This document shows positions 49,936 through 59,081 of a DNA stretch of 64,000 nucleotides, piece after piece. The position numbers were made by a program, and so were the translations under genes. The notes below the pieces were generated by a model, which had not been told where the DNA came from, made no database searches, and was given only the letters and a program-made list of their open reading frames with translations. The DNA lies in NCBI GenBank assembly GCA_934630515.1, contig CAKTVV010000015.1, positions 1 to 64,000 on the forward strand. Direction: 5' to 3'. Source of the stretch: an uncultured Eubacteriales bacterium (GTDB taxonomy: Bacteria > Bacillota > Clostridia > Oscillospirales > Acutalibacteraceae). Position 1 is the first letter of the stretch. Each line of letters starts with the position of its first letter.

Positions 49936-50391
49936 ATGAAGCTGATCGGAAAAAACGGTCTCAGCCGTTGGATCGAAATATACACCACGGTGCTGCTGTG
50001 CGTGATTCCGCTGCTGGTGGTGACGCTGCCCTTTACCATCACTTGGATCACCGAGCGCCCCCACGGCGACCCGTTTTATACTCGGTATCTGGTGATCCTC
50101 ACCTATTCCGGCGTGATGGCGGAGCTGATCTTCTGGCAGGCACGGCGCATTTTGTCCAACGTAAACCATAACCGGGTGTTTTCCGCCGACACGGTGCGGC
50201 GGATGCGGGTCATGGCGGTGGAGTGCATGGTGCTGGCGGTGGCGTATCTGGCGACCATGTTCTGGATGTCGAAATTCTTTATGGCGGCGCTGTTTGTGGT
50301 GTTTGTGCTGGCGGGGGGCGTGCTGCTGGTGTTCGCCGAGCTGTTCCGGCAGGCGAATGCCTACAAGGAAGAAAACGACATGACGATATAA
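49936..50391 (+). CDS. DUF2975 membrane protein
   Basis: A 151-residue protein with four membrane helices (about 15-38, 50-68, 88-112, 115-137) matching DUF2975. Such proteins are nearly always next to a short XRE regulator, as here (18-nt gap), and the pair may form a membrane-sensing regulatory unit. Function unknown. Confidence 0.8.
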   Translation: MKLIGKNGLSRWIEIYTTVLLCVIPLLVVTLPFTITWITERPHGDPFYTRYLVILTYSGVMAELIFWQARRILSNVNHNRVFSADTVRRMRVMAVECMVLAVAYLATMFWMSKFFMAALFVVFVLAGGVLLVFAELFRQANAYKEENDMTI

Positions 50392-50409
50392 AGGTGGGCA
50401 GCGGAAGCG

Positions 50410-50625
50410 ATGAGTATTATGATCAATCTGGATGTGATGATGGCCAAGCGCAAGATGGGCTTGACCGAGCTGTCCGATCGGGTGGGCATCACACTGGCGA
50501 ACCTGTCCATTCTCAAAAACAACCGGGCGAAGGCGGTGCGTTTCTCCACGCTGGAGGCGATCTGCAAGGCGCTGGATTGCCAGCCCGGCGACATTCTGGA
50601 GTATGTACCGGATAAAAAGCAATAA
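50410..50625 (+). CDS. Short XRE-family regulator (YozG-like)
   Basis: A 71-residue protein that is almost only a helix-turn-helix: MMAKRKMGLTELSDRVGI then TLANLSILKNNRAKAVRFSTL and CQPGDILEYVPD. Typical partner of DUF2975 proteins. Likely DNA-binding and autoregulatory. Confidence 0.85.
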   Translation: MSIMINLDVMMAKRKMGLTELSDRVGITLANLSILKNNRAKAVRFSTLEAICKALDCQPGDILEYVPDKKQ

Positions 50626-50637
50626 GCCCCTTTGGGA

Positions 50638-50682
50638 CAAAAGCAGCCCCGACAGCGTTGCGCTGTCGGGGCTGCTTTTTTT
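50638..50682. terminator. Bidirectional terminator between the XRE and RHH genes
   Basis: AGCAGCCCCGACAGC pairs perfectly with GCTGTCGGGGCTGCT over a 5-nt loop and has T-tracts on both strands. Confidence 0.88.
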
Positions 50683-50695
50683 GGCGGATCGCAGG

Positions 50696-50842
50696 TCATT
50701 CGTTGCGGCTGTTGATATGCTGCTTCAATATCAGGTTTATATACTGGGACAGGGAGCGGTCATCGTTTTCCGCTGCCTGCTTGAGCTTCTCCAAAACATC
50801 CCCGTCGATCGTAATGCTGATCTTTTCCTTTAAGGGCTTCAA
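50696..50842 (-). CDS. Ribbon-helix-helix (CopG/Arc-like) DNA-binding protein
   Basis: A 48-residue protein, KPLKEKISITIDGDVLEKLK continuing to SLSQYINLILKQHI, the one-strand two-helix fold of small repressors. The start is TTG, 5 nt after GAGGTGG; the longer frame to 50983 is hydrophobic nonsense over the divergent promoter. It lies divergent from the next small membrane protein gene and may regulate it or itself. Confidence 0.75.
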   Translation of the reverse strand: MKPLKEKISITIDGDVLEKLKQAAENDDRSLSQYINLILKQHINSRNE

Positions 50843-50922
50843 TGTAACCACCTCGTTTACGCTGCAATCACTGTGTAGTACGAGATCCGCTTGTCCATTA
50901 TAAGGGAAAAATAAAAAAACTA

Positions 50923-50951
50923 TTGACAAATAGTATAAAGTAGGATAAATA
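50923..50951 (+). promoter_or_regulatory. Promoter of the small membrane protein gene
   Basis: TTGACA, 17-nt spacer, TAAATA. The spacer holds AATAGTATAAAGTAGGA, a near-repeat of TAGTATA that could be an operator for the RHH protein. Confidence 0.6.
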
Positions 50952-51005
50952 CTACCGTCGGGCGGCGGGGGTGCTGCCGCCAATAAACGGACAGGAGGAT
51001 TGTAT

Positions 51006-51431
51006 ATGGTTTCCTACGGAGATAGCGGCTTCATGGAATGGGCGGAGGAAAATGGGTTCAACGACGAGGATGTGCGCCTGATGCGGCGCACCGCCGGCAA
51101 GCGGGCGCTGATGTGGCTCTTGATCCCCATGGCGTTTGCGCTGATCGGTCTGATCCCGGGGCAGGACGTCTGGATCACGGTGGCGGACATTCTGTTTGTC
51201 GTCTTTTTCAATCCGTTCTTTGTGCAGGCGTGGACCAGCTATAAGTGCGTGAAGCAGGGCTCCTTTGACAACGTGCGCAGCGGGATTCTTCTCAGGATAT
51301 TTTGTTTGATTCAGGTTGTTTCATACATATTTGTGATCCCGCTGCTGCTGAAGCTGATCTTTGTGAAGCAGGGCTTCGGCACCGGCTGGCGGGGTCTGAT
51401 GAAAAAAGGAAAGGTCGGTAACCACGCATAA
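51006..51431 (+). CDS. Small membrane protein of unknown function
   Basis: A 141-residue protein with an acidic N-terminus (EWAEENGFNDEDVRLMRRTAGKR), two adjoining hydrophobic segments (about 36-70) and another (about 96-118), and a basic end. The start ATG is 7 nt after AGGAGG. No family recognised. Confidence 0.6.
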   Translation: MVSYGDSGFMEWAEENGFNDEDVRLMRRTAGKRALMWLLIPMAFALIGLIPGQDVWITVADILFVVFFNPFFVQAWTSYKCVKQGSFDNVRSGILLRIFCLIQVVSYIFVIPLLLKLIFVKQGFGTGWRGLMKKGKVGNHA

Positions 51432-51463
51432 TCAGGCAAGCTCGGTGACCGCACATAATGCGG

Positions 51464-51499
51464 AAAGACCCGCCCCGGGGATCCCGGCGGCGGGTCTTT
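51464..51499 (+). terminator. Terminator after the small membrane protein gene
   Basis: AAAGACCCGCC pairs with GGCGGGTCTTT. Confidence 0.75.
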
Positions 51500-51638
51500 C
51501 TATTGAGGAGGAAGAATGACGGTATATTGGGGCATCCGGGTCGGCGGCAGATACCGGTGGCTGCCGGAAGCATATCCCGGCGGCGCATTCCCGGCGTTCA
51601 CCGCCGCCGCAGGCTGTCGGTGGGCGGGAGCGGGGGCT

Positions 51639-52625
51639 TTAGCTGCGGGGAGCGTGATCGTAGGCTGCCCAGAAAGCCCGGGCGGTCTTTTCGTATGCCT
51701 CCCGATCCACGGCGTAGCTCATGCCGTGCTCGGCGCCCGGCACCACCAGCAGATGCTTGGGACCGGCGCAGGCCTTGTAGTTTTCGTAGGTCATCTCGAT
51801 GGGCACGAAATGATCGTCGGTGCCGTGGATGAACAGCACCGGCAGATGGGTGGTGCGCAGCGCCTCCACGGTGGAGTAGTCTGCCGCCCCCATGTGGATC
51901 TTCCGGCGGCAGATGCGATCCGCCATGCGTCCCTTCAGCCCGAATTGCATATGGAGATTTTTGCGGGTGATATACTCCCAGATGGCGTGGGGGGAGGTGA
52001 AGCCGCAATCCGCCATCACGCCGTGGACATTTTCGGGCATCTCCAGCCCGGTCGCCATCAGCACGGTGGCGGCGCCCATGGACACCCCCGCCAGATACAC
52101 CGGCAGCGCCTCGCCGCAGCGCTCGTTGACGAAATGCACCCAGCTGCGGCAGTCGAACCGCTCGATCATGCCGAAGCCCATGTGGGTGCCGCCGCTGTTG
52201 TTCTGTCCCCGCTGCTCGGCGAACAGCACGTTGCAGCCGTTATCCAGCCAGAAATCGGCGATCATCCCGAAGTCCATGCCGTAGCTGGAGCGCCAGCCGT
52301 GCATGGCGACGATGGTGCGCTGCGCCTCCTCCTGCCGGAACCAGTGACCCACCAGCGGGGTCCCGTCCTCGGCGGTGATCTGCACTACCTCGTGGGGGCG
52401 GGTCTCCAGCGCATGGGACGCCTCCCGGCGGGCAGCCTGAAAGGGGTTTTCCGCCTTGGAGCCGGAGATGCGCCCCTCGGAATTCTGCAGAATACGGGGC
52501 TTATCCCGATCCAGCGCCACCCGCACCAGCAGGTCGGTGACGGTGTAGGCGGCTGCGCCCGCCAAAGCGCCGGCTGCCACAATGCCGCCGGTGATCGCCA
52601 ATGCCTTTTTTACTGTAGAGCTCAT
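51639..52625 (-). CDS. Membrane-anchored alpha/beta hydrolase
   Basis: A 328-residue serine hydrolase. An N-terminal membrane segment (about 8-32, KKALAITGGIVAAGALAGAAA) precedes the hydrolase fold with MHGWRSSYG, the nucleophile elbow GVSMGA (Ser about 182), and a late HGTDDHFVP (Asp) and GAEHGMS (His), completing the triad. Similar to clostridial hydrolases of the BAAT/acyl group. The start follows AAGGAGGG. It may be read through from the exporter operon upstream (84-nt gap). Substrate unknown. Confidence 0.85.
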   Translation of the reverse strand: MSSTVKKALAITGGIVAAGALAGAAAYTVTDLLVRVALDRDKPRILQNSEGRISGSKAENPFQAARREASHALETRPHEVVQITAEDGTPLVGHWFRQEEAQRTIVAMHGWRSSYGMDFGMIADFWLDNGCNVLFAEQRGQNNSGGTHMGFGMIERFDCRSWVHFVNERCGEALPVYLAGVSMGAATVLMATGLEMPENVHGVMADCGFTSPHAIWEYITRKNLHMQFGLKGRMADRICRRKIHMGAADYSTVEALRTTHLPVLFIHGTDDHFVPIEMTYENYKACAGPKHLLVVPGAEHGMSYAVDREAYEKTARAFWAAYDHAPRS

Positions 52626-52709
52626 GTGGGTACCCTCCTTGTCGGTAGTGAACAGTCCGGTGTGGTCTATGCGTTTATCATACCACACCGGACTGAAATT
52701 ATTGGTGAA

Positions 52710-54671
52710 TTATTTCTGAACTTTCACAGCGTCGGTGCGGTAGATGAACTTCACCTGACCGTCCATATCGTCGCCCAGTCCGGTGTAGGACTGGTAGGCC
52801 TTGGATACGTCGGCGGTGGCCTTCAGCCGGGTCACCAAGCCGGCCAGATCGCCGTTGACGGCGTCGGTGAGCTTCTTAACGCCCTGCTCGTTGAACGCCT
52901 TCAGCCCGTCGGACAGCCGCATAGCGCCGTCCTTCAGCTGGGTCACGCCGCTTACCAGCGCCGGGGCGCCGTCCTTGAGCTGCAGAACCCCATCATACAG
53001 CTGAGCGGTGCCCGCCACCAGCTGGGCGGTGCCGTCCTTAAGCTGACCGGCGCCGTCCTTGGCATCCGCCACGCCGGCGGTGTAATCCCGCAGCCCGGTG
53101 TAGAACTCGTTATAGCTGTCCAGCCCGGCGATGGCCTGCTCTACCTGAGGCTTCAGCGTCTGCTGCGCCAGCCCCACATACAGCGCCTGAATGGTTGCCT
53201 GTCCCACGGGGGTGGCGGCGAGCTGTCCTGCCTGCTGCAGCGCCTGCAGGCTGGCGGGATCGTTCTGCTGCGCCTTGTAGAGCAGCGTGCCGATGTAGGT
53301 CATCGCCTCGTCGGTGGTCTTGCCGGCATTCAGCTGCTGCGCCAGCAGCACCTTGACGGCGGGGTATTGCGCCTCGGGAATGTGTTTGGCTGCCAGTTGG
53401 GCATCCAGCACGGGCTGCGCCAGTCGGGCCAGCTGCGCCTTCTGGGTATCGTTGGGGGCGGTCAGCAGGCCGCCCAGCACGGTCTTGTAGTTCTCGATGG
53501 TCAGCTCGTCCACGGTCAGCCCGGCGTCGGCAAATTGCTTCTGCACGGAGCTGAGCAGGGTCTGGAATACGGACTTGGCGCCCGCATTGAGGGTGTCGTT
53601 GTGGTCGGTCAGCTCGGTGAGCCCGGCGAGCAGCTTGCCGGTGCCCTCGTCCAGCGTACCGGCACCGTCCTTCAGCTGGGCGGCGCCCGCCGCCAGCGTG
53701 TCGATGCCCTTGACCAGCGTGCCGGATTTCTCCAGCAGGGTGGTCAGCCCGTCATACAGCTGGGAGGAGCCGTCCATGAGCTGCTGCATGGCATCGGTGA
53801 GGGTGTTCAGGGAGGCGGTCAGCTCATCCACGGAGTTGAGGTTGTCGGTGTTCAGCTTGTTGAAGATCTCGTTGGTCGCCACCGTGACGGTGTTGGTCAT
53901 CTCGAAATTCTCCACATCCGCCGTGATCTCCACATAGGCGGGGATCTCCAGCTTATCCTTGGACAGATTCAGGTTCTCCTGCAGACCGGGGAACGCCAGC
54001 CCGATGACGGCGGTGCGGTTGCCGTCGTTGATGACCTTGCCGTTGGTGACGGTCACGTTCTGGAACACGTCGTTGTCCAGCAGCATCCCGGTCAGCATCC
54101 CGAAGGGGACATAGATCTTTTCCTCTTTGCCGTCCACGGTCACCATTTTATACTGGTTGTTCCGGTAATCGTAGCGGATGACGACCTTGCCGCTCTTGCC
54201 CGCCAGCTCCTCGGCGGAGACGGTCTTGCCGTCCAGCGTATAGGAGACGGACAGGCTCACCGGCAGCTCCTTGTCGATGGTGCCCTGGCAATAGATGTCA
54301 TTGCCCTGGGCGTCCCACACCCGCATATTGTCGCCGTTCATGGTGTAGGATTCGCTGCCCTTGACGTTTTCCACATCCTTCATTTCCGACTTGTCGGTGA
54401 AGGAGGCGGCACCCGCCTTATTCTGGATCCAGTCGCTGACGATGATCTTTTTCACGCTGCCGTCGGCACCCGCCAGCACATACACCGTCTCGTCCTTGGA
54501 CAGATCGGCGGTGCTGTCCGGCGACAGCAGCGACACCTTGGATGCGGAGGAGTCCTCCTCCGTCTTGCTGTCGGTATTGTTCAGAGCCAGCACAGTCGCC
54601 CCGACGCTACCGGCGACCAGCAGAGCGGCGCAGGAAACCAGCGCCAGCGGTTTTTTCAGCAGGTTATTCAT
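52710..54671 (-). CDS. Extracellular repeat protein partner of an RND exporter (YhgE/Pip-like repeats)
   Basis: A 653-residue exported protein. A signal or anchor helix (about 7-30) is followed by a globular domain (45-260), then a long helical part with repeated AQLKDG-type heptad motifs: GSSQLYDGLTTLLEKSG, AAQLKDGAGTLDEGTGKL and several LKDGTAQLVAGTAQLYDG blocks. The same glycine-turn helical repeats occur in YhgE/Pip and type VII-associated proteins. It overlaps the exporter gene by 8 nt, so the two work together, perhaps as a tubular extension or cap. The function is an inference from position. Confidence 0.75.
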   Translation of the reverse strand: MNNLLKKPLALVSCAALLVAGSVGATVLALNNTDSKTEEDSSASKVSLLSPDSTADLSKDETVYVLAGADGSVKKIIVSDWIQNKAGAASFTDKSEMKDVENVKGSESYTMNGDNMRVWDAQGNDIYCQGTIDKELPVSLSVSYTLDGKTVSAEELAGKSGKVVIRYDYRNNQYKMVTVDGKEEKIYVPFGMLTGMLLDNDVFQNVTVTNGKVINDGNRTAVIGLAFPGLQENLNLSKDKLEIPAYVEITADVENFEMTNTVTVATNEIFNKLNTDNLNSVDELTASLNTLTDAMQQLMDGSSQLYDGLTTLLEKSGTLVKGIDTLAAGAAQLKDGAGTLDEGTGKLLAGLTELTDHNDTLNAGAKSVFQTLLSSVQKQFADAGLTVDELTIENYKTVLGGLLTAPNDTQKAQLARLAQPVLDAQLAAKHIPEAQYPAVKVLLAQQLNAGKTTDEAMTYIGTLLYKAQQNDPASLQALQQAGQLAATPVGQATIQALYVGLAQQTLKPQVEQAIAGLDSYNEFYTGLRDYTAGVADAKDGAGQLKDGTAQLVAGTAQLYDGVLQLKDGAPALVSGVTQLKDGAMRLSDGLKAFNEQGVKKLTDAVNGDLAGLVTRLKATADVSKAYQSYTGLGDDMDGQVKFIYRTDAVKVQK

Positions 54672-56766
54672 GGACGGTTACCTCCGTTTTCTGTTTTTTG
54701 GAAAGATGGGTCATGCCCAGCGTAGTGACGCAGACGAGCTTATCGCACAGCATGAGCAGCGCCGGCAGGATGAAGATCACGCACAGCATACTCACGATGG
54801 CGCCCCGTGCCATCAGCATACACATGGAGCTGATGATGTCGATGTCGGAATACAGCGCCACGCCGAAGGTGGCGGCGAACAGCCCCATGCCGGACACCAA
54901 AATGGAGGGGATGGACGTGCCCAGCGCCGTGTTGACGCTCGCCCGCTTATCGTGTCCTGCCAGCCGCTCCGCCTTGTAGCGGGTGGTCATCAGAATGGCG
55001 TAGTCCACGGTAGCGCCCAGCTGGATGGTGCTGATGCAGATGGGGGCGATGAAGGGCAGTGATTGTCCCAGATAATGGGGCAGCCCCAGATTGATGAAGA
55101 TGGCCAGCTCGATGACCGCAATGAGGATAAAGGGCAGGCTGATGCTCTTTTCCACCAGAGCGATGATGACGAAGATGGCGATAATGGACACGGCGTTGAC
55201 CACTTGGAAGTCGTGGTTGGTGGTCTCAATCATATCCTTCATGCAGGGCGCCTCACCGATGAGCATCCCGGTGGGATCGTATTGCTTGAGGATGGTGTTC
55301 AGACTGGCGACCTGCTCGTTCACCTTGTCGCTGGCGACCTTGTATTCGGAGTTGATGAGCAGCAGCTCCCATTTGTCGCTCTTAAGGATCTCCCGCAGGC
55401 TGTCCGGCAGGATCTCCTCCGGCACCCGGGAGCCGATCACCGATTCCAGTCCCAGCACATACTTGACGCCGTCCACATCCTCCATGTCCTTGATCATGGA
55501 ACGGACGGATTTGGAGGAAAGGTTTGCGTCCACCAGCACCATGTGGGTGGAGGCGATGTCAAAATCCTCCGACAGCTTGGAGTTGGCGATGACGTATTCC
55601 ATATCCTCCGGCAGACATTCGCCCATGTCGTAGTAGACCTCGTCGTTGGTCTTGTCGTAGCCGTAGTAGGCGGGCGGGATCAGCAGGGCGAAGATCACCA
55701 GAAACACCGGGAACACCTTGGTGACGCCGGCGGCGAACTTGCTCATGTCGGGGATGATGGACTTGTGCCGGGTCTTTTGCAGGGGCTTATCCAGCACCAG
55801 GATCATGGCGGGCAGCACGGTCACGCAGCCGATAACGCCGAAGATGACGCCCTTCGCCATGACCAGACCCAGATCACGCCCCAGCGTGAAGGTCATGAAG
55901 CACAGCGCCGCAAAGCCGGCGACCGTGGTGATGGAGCTGCCCACCACCGAGGTGAGGGTATCGTGGATGGCGTGCGCCATCGCCTCCTTGGGGTCGCTGT
56001 AATGCAGCCGCTGCTCGTTGTAGCTGTGCCACAGGAAGATGGAATAGTCCATGGTGACTGCCAGCTGCAGCACGGCGGACAGCGCCTTGGTGATGTACGA
56101 AATTTCGCCGAAGAAGTAGTTGGTTCCCAGATTTAAGAGGATCATCATGCCGATGGAGGCGAGGAACACAAAGGGCACCAGCCAACCGTCCAGCAGCACC
56201 AGCATGGCGACGGTGGCGCACAGCACCGCCAGCCCCACATAGATGGGCTCTTCCTTTTCACACAGATCCTTCAGGTCGGTCACCAGCGCCGACATACCGG
56301 AGACGAAGCATTGCTTGCCGGCGATGGAGCGGATCTCCCGGATGGCGTCCATGGTGACGTCCGCCGAGGTGGCGCTGTCGAAGAATACCGCCACCAGCGT
56401 GGCGTTGTCGGTGTTGAATTCGTTATAGATCTCGTCCGGCAGCAGCTCCTTGGGGATGGACACATCTGCCAGGGAGGAATACCACAGCACCGTTTCCACA
56501 TGGTCGACGGTCTCCAGTTTATCGCACAGGGCAGCCACGTCCTTGTCCGCCATGTCCTCCACCACGATGAAGGAAAAGGCTCCCTTGCCGAAATCCTTCA
56601 GCAGCTCGTTCTGCCCGATGACGGTATCCATGTCCTCCGGCAAATAGTCCAGCATATCGTAGTTGATACGGGTGCCGACCATGCCCAGCACCGAGGGCAC
56701 CAGCAGCACCAGCGCCAGAATTAAAATGGGAATGCGGTATTTAACAACCGCTTTGGAAAACCCCAT
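54664..56766 (-). CDS. RND/MMPL-superfamily exporter
   Basis: A 700-residue transporter. Twelve helices are expected, in two groups of six after a large extracellular loop in each half (about 35-170 and 365-510). Each half has the family motif with a membrane Asp: AVTMDYSIFLWHSY (about 237-250) and GATVDYAILMTTRY (about 586-599), and NEQR or KAER follows. It resembles bacterial MMPL lipid exporters. Middle gene of the operon. Confidence 0.88.
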   Translation of the reverse strand: MGFSKAVVKYRIPILILALVLLVPSVLGMVGTRINYDMLDYLPEDMDTVIGQNELLKDFGKGAFSFIVVEDMADKDVAALCDKLETVDHVETVLWYSSLADVSIPKELLPDEIYNEFNTDNATLVAVFFDSATSADVTMDAIREIRSIAGKQCFVSGMSALVTDLKDLCEKEEPIYVGLAVLCATVAMLVLLDGWLVPFVFLASIGMMILLNLGTNYFFGEISYITKALSAVLQLAVTMDYSIFLWHSYNEQRLHYSDPKEAMAHAIHDTLTSVVGSSITTVAGFAALCFMTFTLGRDLGLVMAKGVIFGVIGCVTVLPAMILVLDKPLQKTRHKSIIPDMSKFAAGVTKVFPVFLVIFALLIPPAYYGYDKTNDEVYYDMGECLPEDMEYVIANSKLSEDFDIASTHMVLVDANLSSKSVRSMIKDMEDVDGVKYVLGLESVIGSRVPEEILPDSLREILKSDKWELLLINSEYKVASDKVNEQVASLNTILKQYDPTGMLIGEAPCMKDMIETTNHDFQVVNAVSIIAIFVIIALVEKSISLPFILIAVIELAIFINLGLPHYLGQSLPFIAPICISTIQLGATVDYAILMTTRYKAERLAGHDKRASVNTALGTSIPSILVSGMGLFAATFGVALYSDIDIISSMCMLMARGAIVSMLCVIFILPALLMLCDKLVCVTTLGMTHLSKKQKTEVTVHE

Positions 56767-56771
56767 GACGC

Positions 56772-57374
56772 TTATTCCTCTCCTTCCTCATAGACGTCGG
56801 TCTCGATGACGTCCGGTCTTTGGTTTTTCACGATCTTGACCGCCGTAAGGACGGTGCTGAAATTGAGGATGCCCTCCGCCAGCAGGGTGATGCCCAGCAG
56901 CACCATCAGCAGGCTGCTGCCCTCGCCGGGGCGGAACATCAGCACTAGTCCGCAGAGACCGGTCAGCACCGCCAGCACCAGAATCAGCCACCAGTTCCGG
57001 ATGCCGAAGCTCTTGGCTTCGGCGGCGATCTGTATTTTGAACAGACCGTCGGACAGAATAAAGATGCCGAAGGTGATGCAGATGAAGGTCATCAGTCCGG
57101 CGGGGTGGATCAGCAGGATGGCACCCAAAGCGATCAGCAGGATACCGAAGGTAAGATCATACTGAAACGCCAGCCGGTACAGATCCCGGGAGAAATACCC
57201 CATCAGCCGCACGATGCCGAAGGCGATCAGCAGCACGCCGCAGATGACGCCCAGCGCCGCTGCGGAGAACTCCGGCACGGCGATGAGCACCACGCCTAAA
57301 ATGCACAGAGCAGCGGAGACGACGATATAGCCGATCTTGGCTGCCCGCATGGGGGCGATGGAACGCATATCCAT
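56772..57374 (-). CDS. DUF308/HdeD-family membrane protein
   Basis: A 200-residue protein with six membrane helices in pairs and the DUF308 pattern of repeats (GVICGVLLIAFGIVRLMGY, then ILLIALGAILLIHPA and LMVLLGITLLAEGI). HdeD relates to acid or membrane stress in enteric bacteria; the role here is unknown. First gene of the three-gene exporter operon, 5 nt before the exporter. Start after AAAGGAG. Confidence 0.85.
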   Translation of the reverse strand: MDMRSIAPMRAAKIGYIVVSAALCILGVVLIAVPEFSAAALGVICGVLLIAFGIVRLMGYFSRDLYRLAFQYDLTFGILLIALGAILLIHPAGLMTFICITFGIFILSDGLFKIQIAAEAKSFGIRNWWLILVLAVLTGLCGLVLMFRPGEGSSLLMVLLGITLLAEGILNFSTVLTAVKIVKNQRPDVIETDVYEEGEE

Positions 57375-57713
57375 AGTGGTTTGCTCCTTTCGTGAATACA
57401 CCGGGCGGGTCTTTCCCGCCTGTCTGCCCCATAGTATACCCACCCCGGAGCGGTCCGTCCATGGACAACGGCGGATGGGTGCTAAAATTTTGGGCAGGGC
57501 GGCGGTTTTGTCTGAATTTCGGACAGTTTTCGGGAGAGTGTCCGGTATTTGGGCAGGCGCCCAACGGGTGTCCATTGCAACCGGCGGCGGTTTCCGGTAC
57601 ACTGCCGTCAGACAGACAGAAATTAAACACCGGACCGATTTTTGTCCATTGCTTTTTTCCGGCGCCTGTGGTATAATTTTCGTCACTACGATAGAAAAGG
57701 CGGGTGCGGGTGG
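57375..57713. other. Divergent promoter region between DUF308 operon and ATP synthase operon
   Basis: A leftward TATACT -10-like word lies at 57433-57438 without a convincing -35. Rightward, the ATP synthase promoter lies at 57649-57677. Nothing else is recognised in the gap. Confidence 0.4.
57649..57677 (+). promoter_or_regulatory. Promoter of the ATP synthase operon
   Basis: TTGCTT, 17-nt spacer, TATAAT; 36 nt before the first gene. Confidence 0.8.
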
Positions 57714-58109
57714 ATGAAGGCCATCGACAAGACCGTGCGGCAGGAGACCGGGTATATCGCCCTGTGCGAGCTGCTGCTCAGCGTGCTGCTGCAGGCGGTG
57801 TTTCTGGTGATCGGCCAGTGGAATTACACCGTGCTGCTGGGGAATCTGCTCAGCGGCGGTGTGGCGGTGCTGAATTTCTTTCTGATGGGCGTGACCATTC
57901 AGGAGGCGACCGACCGGGAGGAGAAAAACGCCCGTACGCTGATGCGAATGTCCCAGTCGCTGCGGATGGTGGCGCTGTTTGCGGCGGCGGCGCTGGGGGT
58001 GCTGCTGCCCTGCTTTAATACCGTGACGGCGCTGGTGCCGTTGTTCTTCCCCCGGCTGGCGGTGGCGTTCCGCCCGCTGGTGGGGCGGAAGTCGGGGAAT
58101 ACCCCATGA
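57714..58109 (+). CDS. atpI: ATP synthase protein I-like membrane protein
   Basis: A 131-residue membrane protein with about four helices, first in the atp operon as AtpI usually is. AtpI helps assemble the c-ring in Na+-type enzymes and others. The match is by position, size and helix pattern; sequence motifs are weak. Its stop overlaps the start of atpB. Confidence 0.7.
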   Translation: MKAIDKTVRQETGYIALCELLLSVLLQAVFLVIGQWNYTVLLGNLLSGGVAVLNFFLMGVTIQEATDREEKNARTLMRMSQSLRMVALFAAAALGVLLPCFNTVTALVPLFFPRLAVAFRPLVGRKSGNTP

Positions 58110-59041
58110 AAGGAGCGGAACCGAAACCCATGAATACGAAAAGCCGCCGTTTCCGGGCGGTGGACATTCTGCTGCTGGTGCTGGCGGCGCTGCCGCTGGT
58201 GGCGGGGATGGTGCTGAAGATCCTGTTCACCCCCGCCTCCGACGATATTGAGATCGTGGGGGCGCTGGTGTATACCACCCTCCCGCTGCCGCTGGGGGGC
58301 TTGCCCATCACCGAGGCGCAGGTCAATTCCTGGCTGGTGATCCTGTCGGTGTTCTGGCTGTGCCTGTATATGACCCACGGCATCACCGCTGCGGGGGGCA
58401 GCAAGCGTCAGCTCATCGCCGAATGGATCGTGGAAAAAACCGACGGTCTCATCCACGCCAATATGGGCGACTATTTTGCGGGCTTTTCGCCGTTTATTGC
58501 GGCGGTGATGGCGCTGTCGGCGTTCTCCAGCCTGCTGACCCTGCTGGGGCTGTACGCTCCCACCTCTGACCTGAATGTGGTGGGGGGCTGGGCGCTGCTG
58601 GTGTTTGCGCTGATCACCTGTTATAAGTGCAAGTGCGGGCCTCTGCAGTATCTCAAGAGCTTTGCCGAGCCGGTGCCGCTGCTGGCACCCCTCAATATCA
58701 TCAGCGAGGTGGCGACCCCCATCTCCATGGCGTTCCGTCATTACGGCAACATCCTCTCCGGCTCGGTGATCTCCGTGCTGGTGGCGGCGGGGCTGACGGG
58801 GCTGTCCAAGCTGGTGCTGGGCTGGCTGCCCGGTGTGCTGGGCGATATCCCGCTGCTGCGCATCGGTCTGCCCGCCGTGCTGAGCATCTATTTCGATGTG
58901 TTCAGCGGATTGCTGCAGGCGTTTATTTTCGCTATGCTGACGATGCTGTATGTGTCCGGCGGCTTCCCCGCCGACCTGTACTTCGCCCGGCAGGCGAAAA
59001 AGGCCGCAAAGAAAGCGGATATCGCAATCACCCGTTCGTAA
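58106..59041 (+). CDS. atpB: F0F1 ATP synthase subunit a
   Basis: A 311-residue membrane subunit that forms the ion half-channels. The conserved Arg lies in MAFRHYGNILSGS (about 211-223), equivalent to the LRLFGN region. The C-terminal segment SGLLQAFIFAMLTMLYV is typical. Longer than E. coli AtpB because of an N-terminal loop (about 45-75). The ATG at 58106 overlaps the atpI stop as ATGA; an ATG at 58130 after AGGAG is an alternative. Confidence 0.93.
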   Translation: MKGAEPKPMNTKSRRFRAVDILLLVLAALPLVAGMVLKILFTPASDDIEIVGALVYTTLPLPLGGLPITEAQVNSWLVILSVFWLCLYMTHGITAAGGSKRQLIAEWIVEKTDGLIHANMGDYFAGFSPFIAAVMALSAFSSLLTLLGLYAPTSDLNVVGGWALLVFALITCYKCKCGPLQYLKSFAEPVPLLAPLNIISEVATPISMAFRHYGNILSGSVISVLVAAGLTGLSKLVLGWLPGVLGDIPLLRIGLPAVLSIYFDVFSGLLQAFIFAMLTMLYVSGGFPADLYFARQAKKAAKKADIAITRS

Positions 59042-59081
59042 ATTCACCCCGACAGAAAATAAAATTTGGAGGTATATCATT

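Noticed and set aside
49732..50640. N-terminal extension of the leftward GNAT-like gene to 686 residues
   Set aside because: The extension is antisense to the DUF2975 and XRE genes; a strong GGAGG site precedes the ATG at 49731.
51516..54725. A 1069-residue rightward open frame
   Set aside because: It runs antisense to the hydrolase and repeat-protein genes, has His/Gly-rich shadow composition and no family match. Only its first few codons lie outside those genes.
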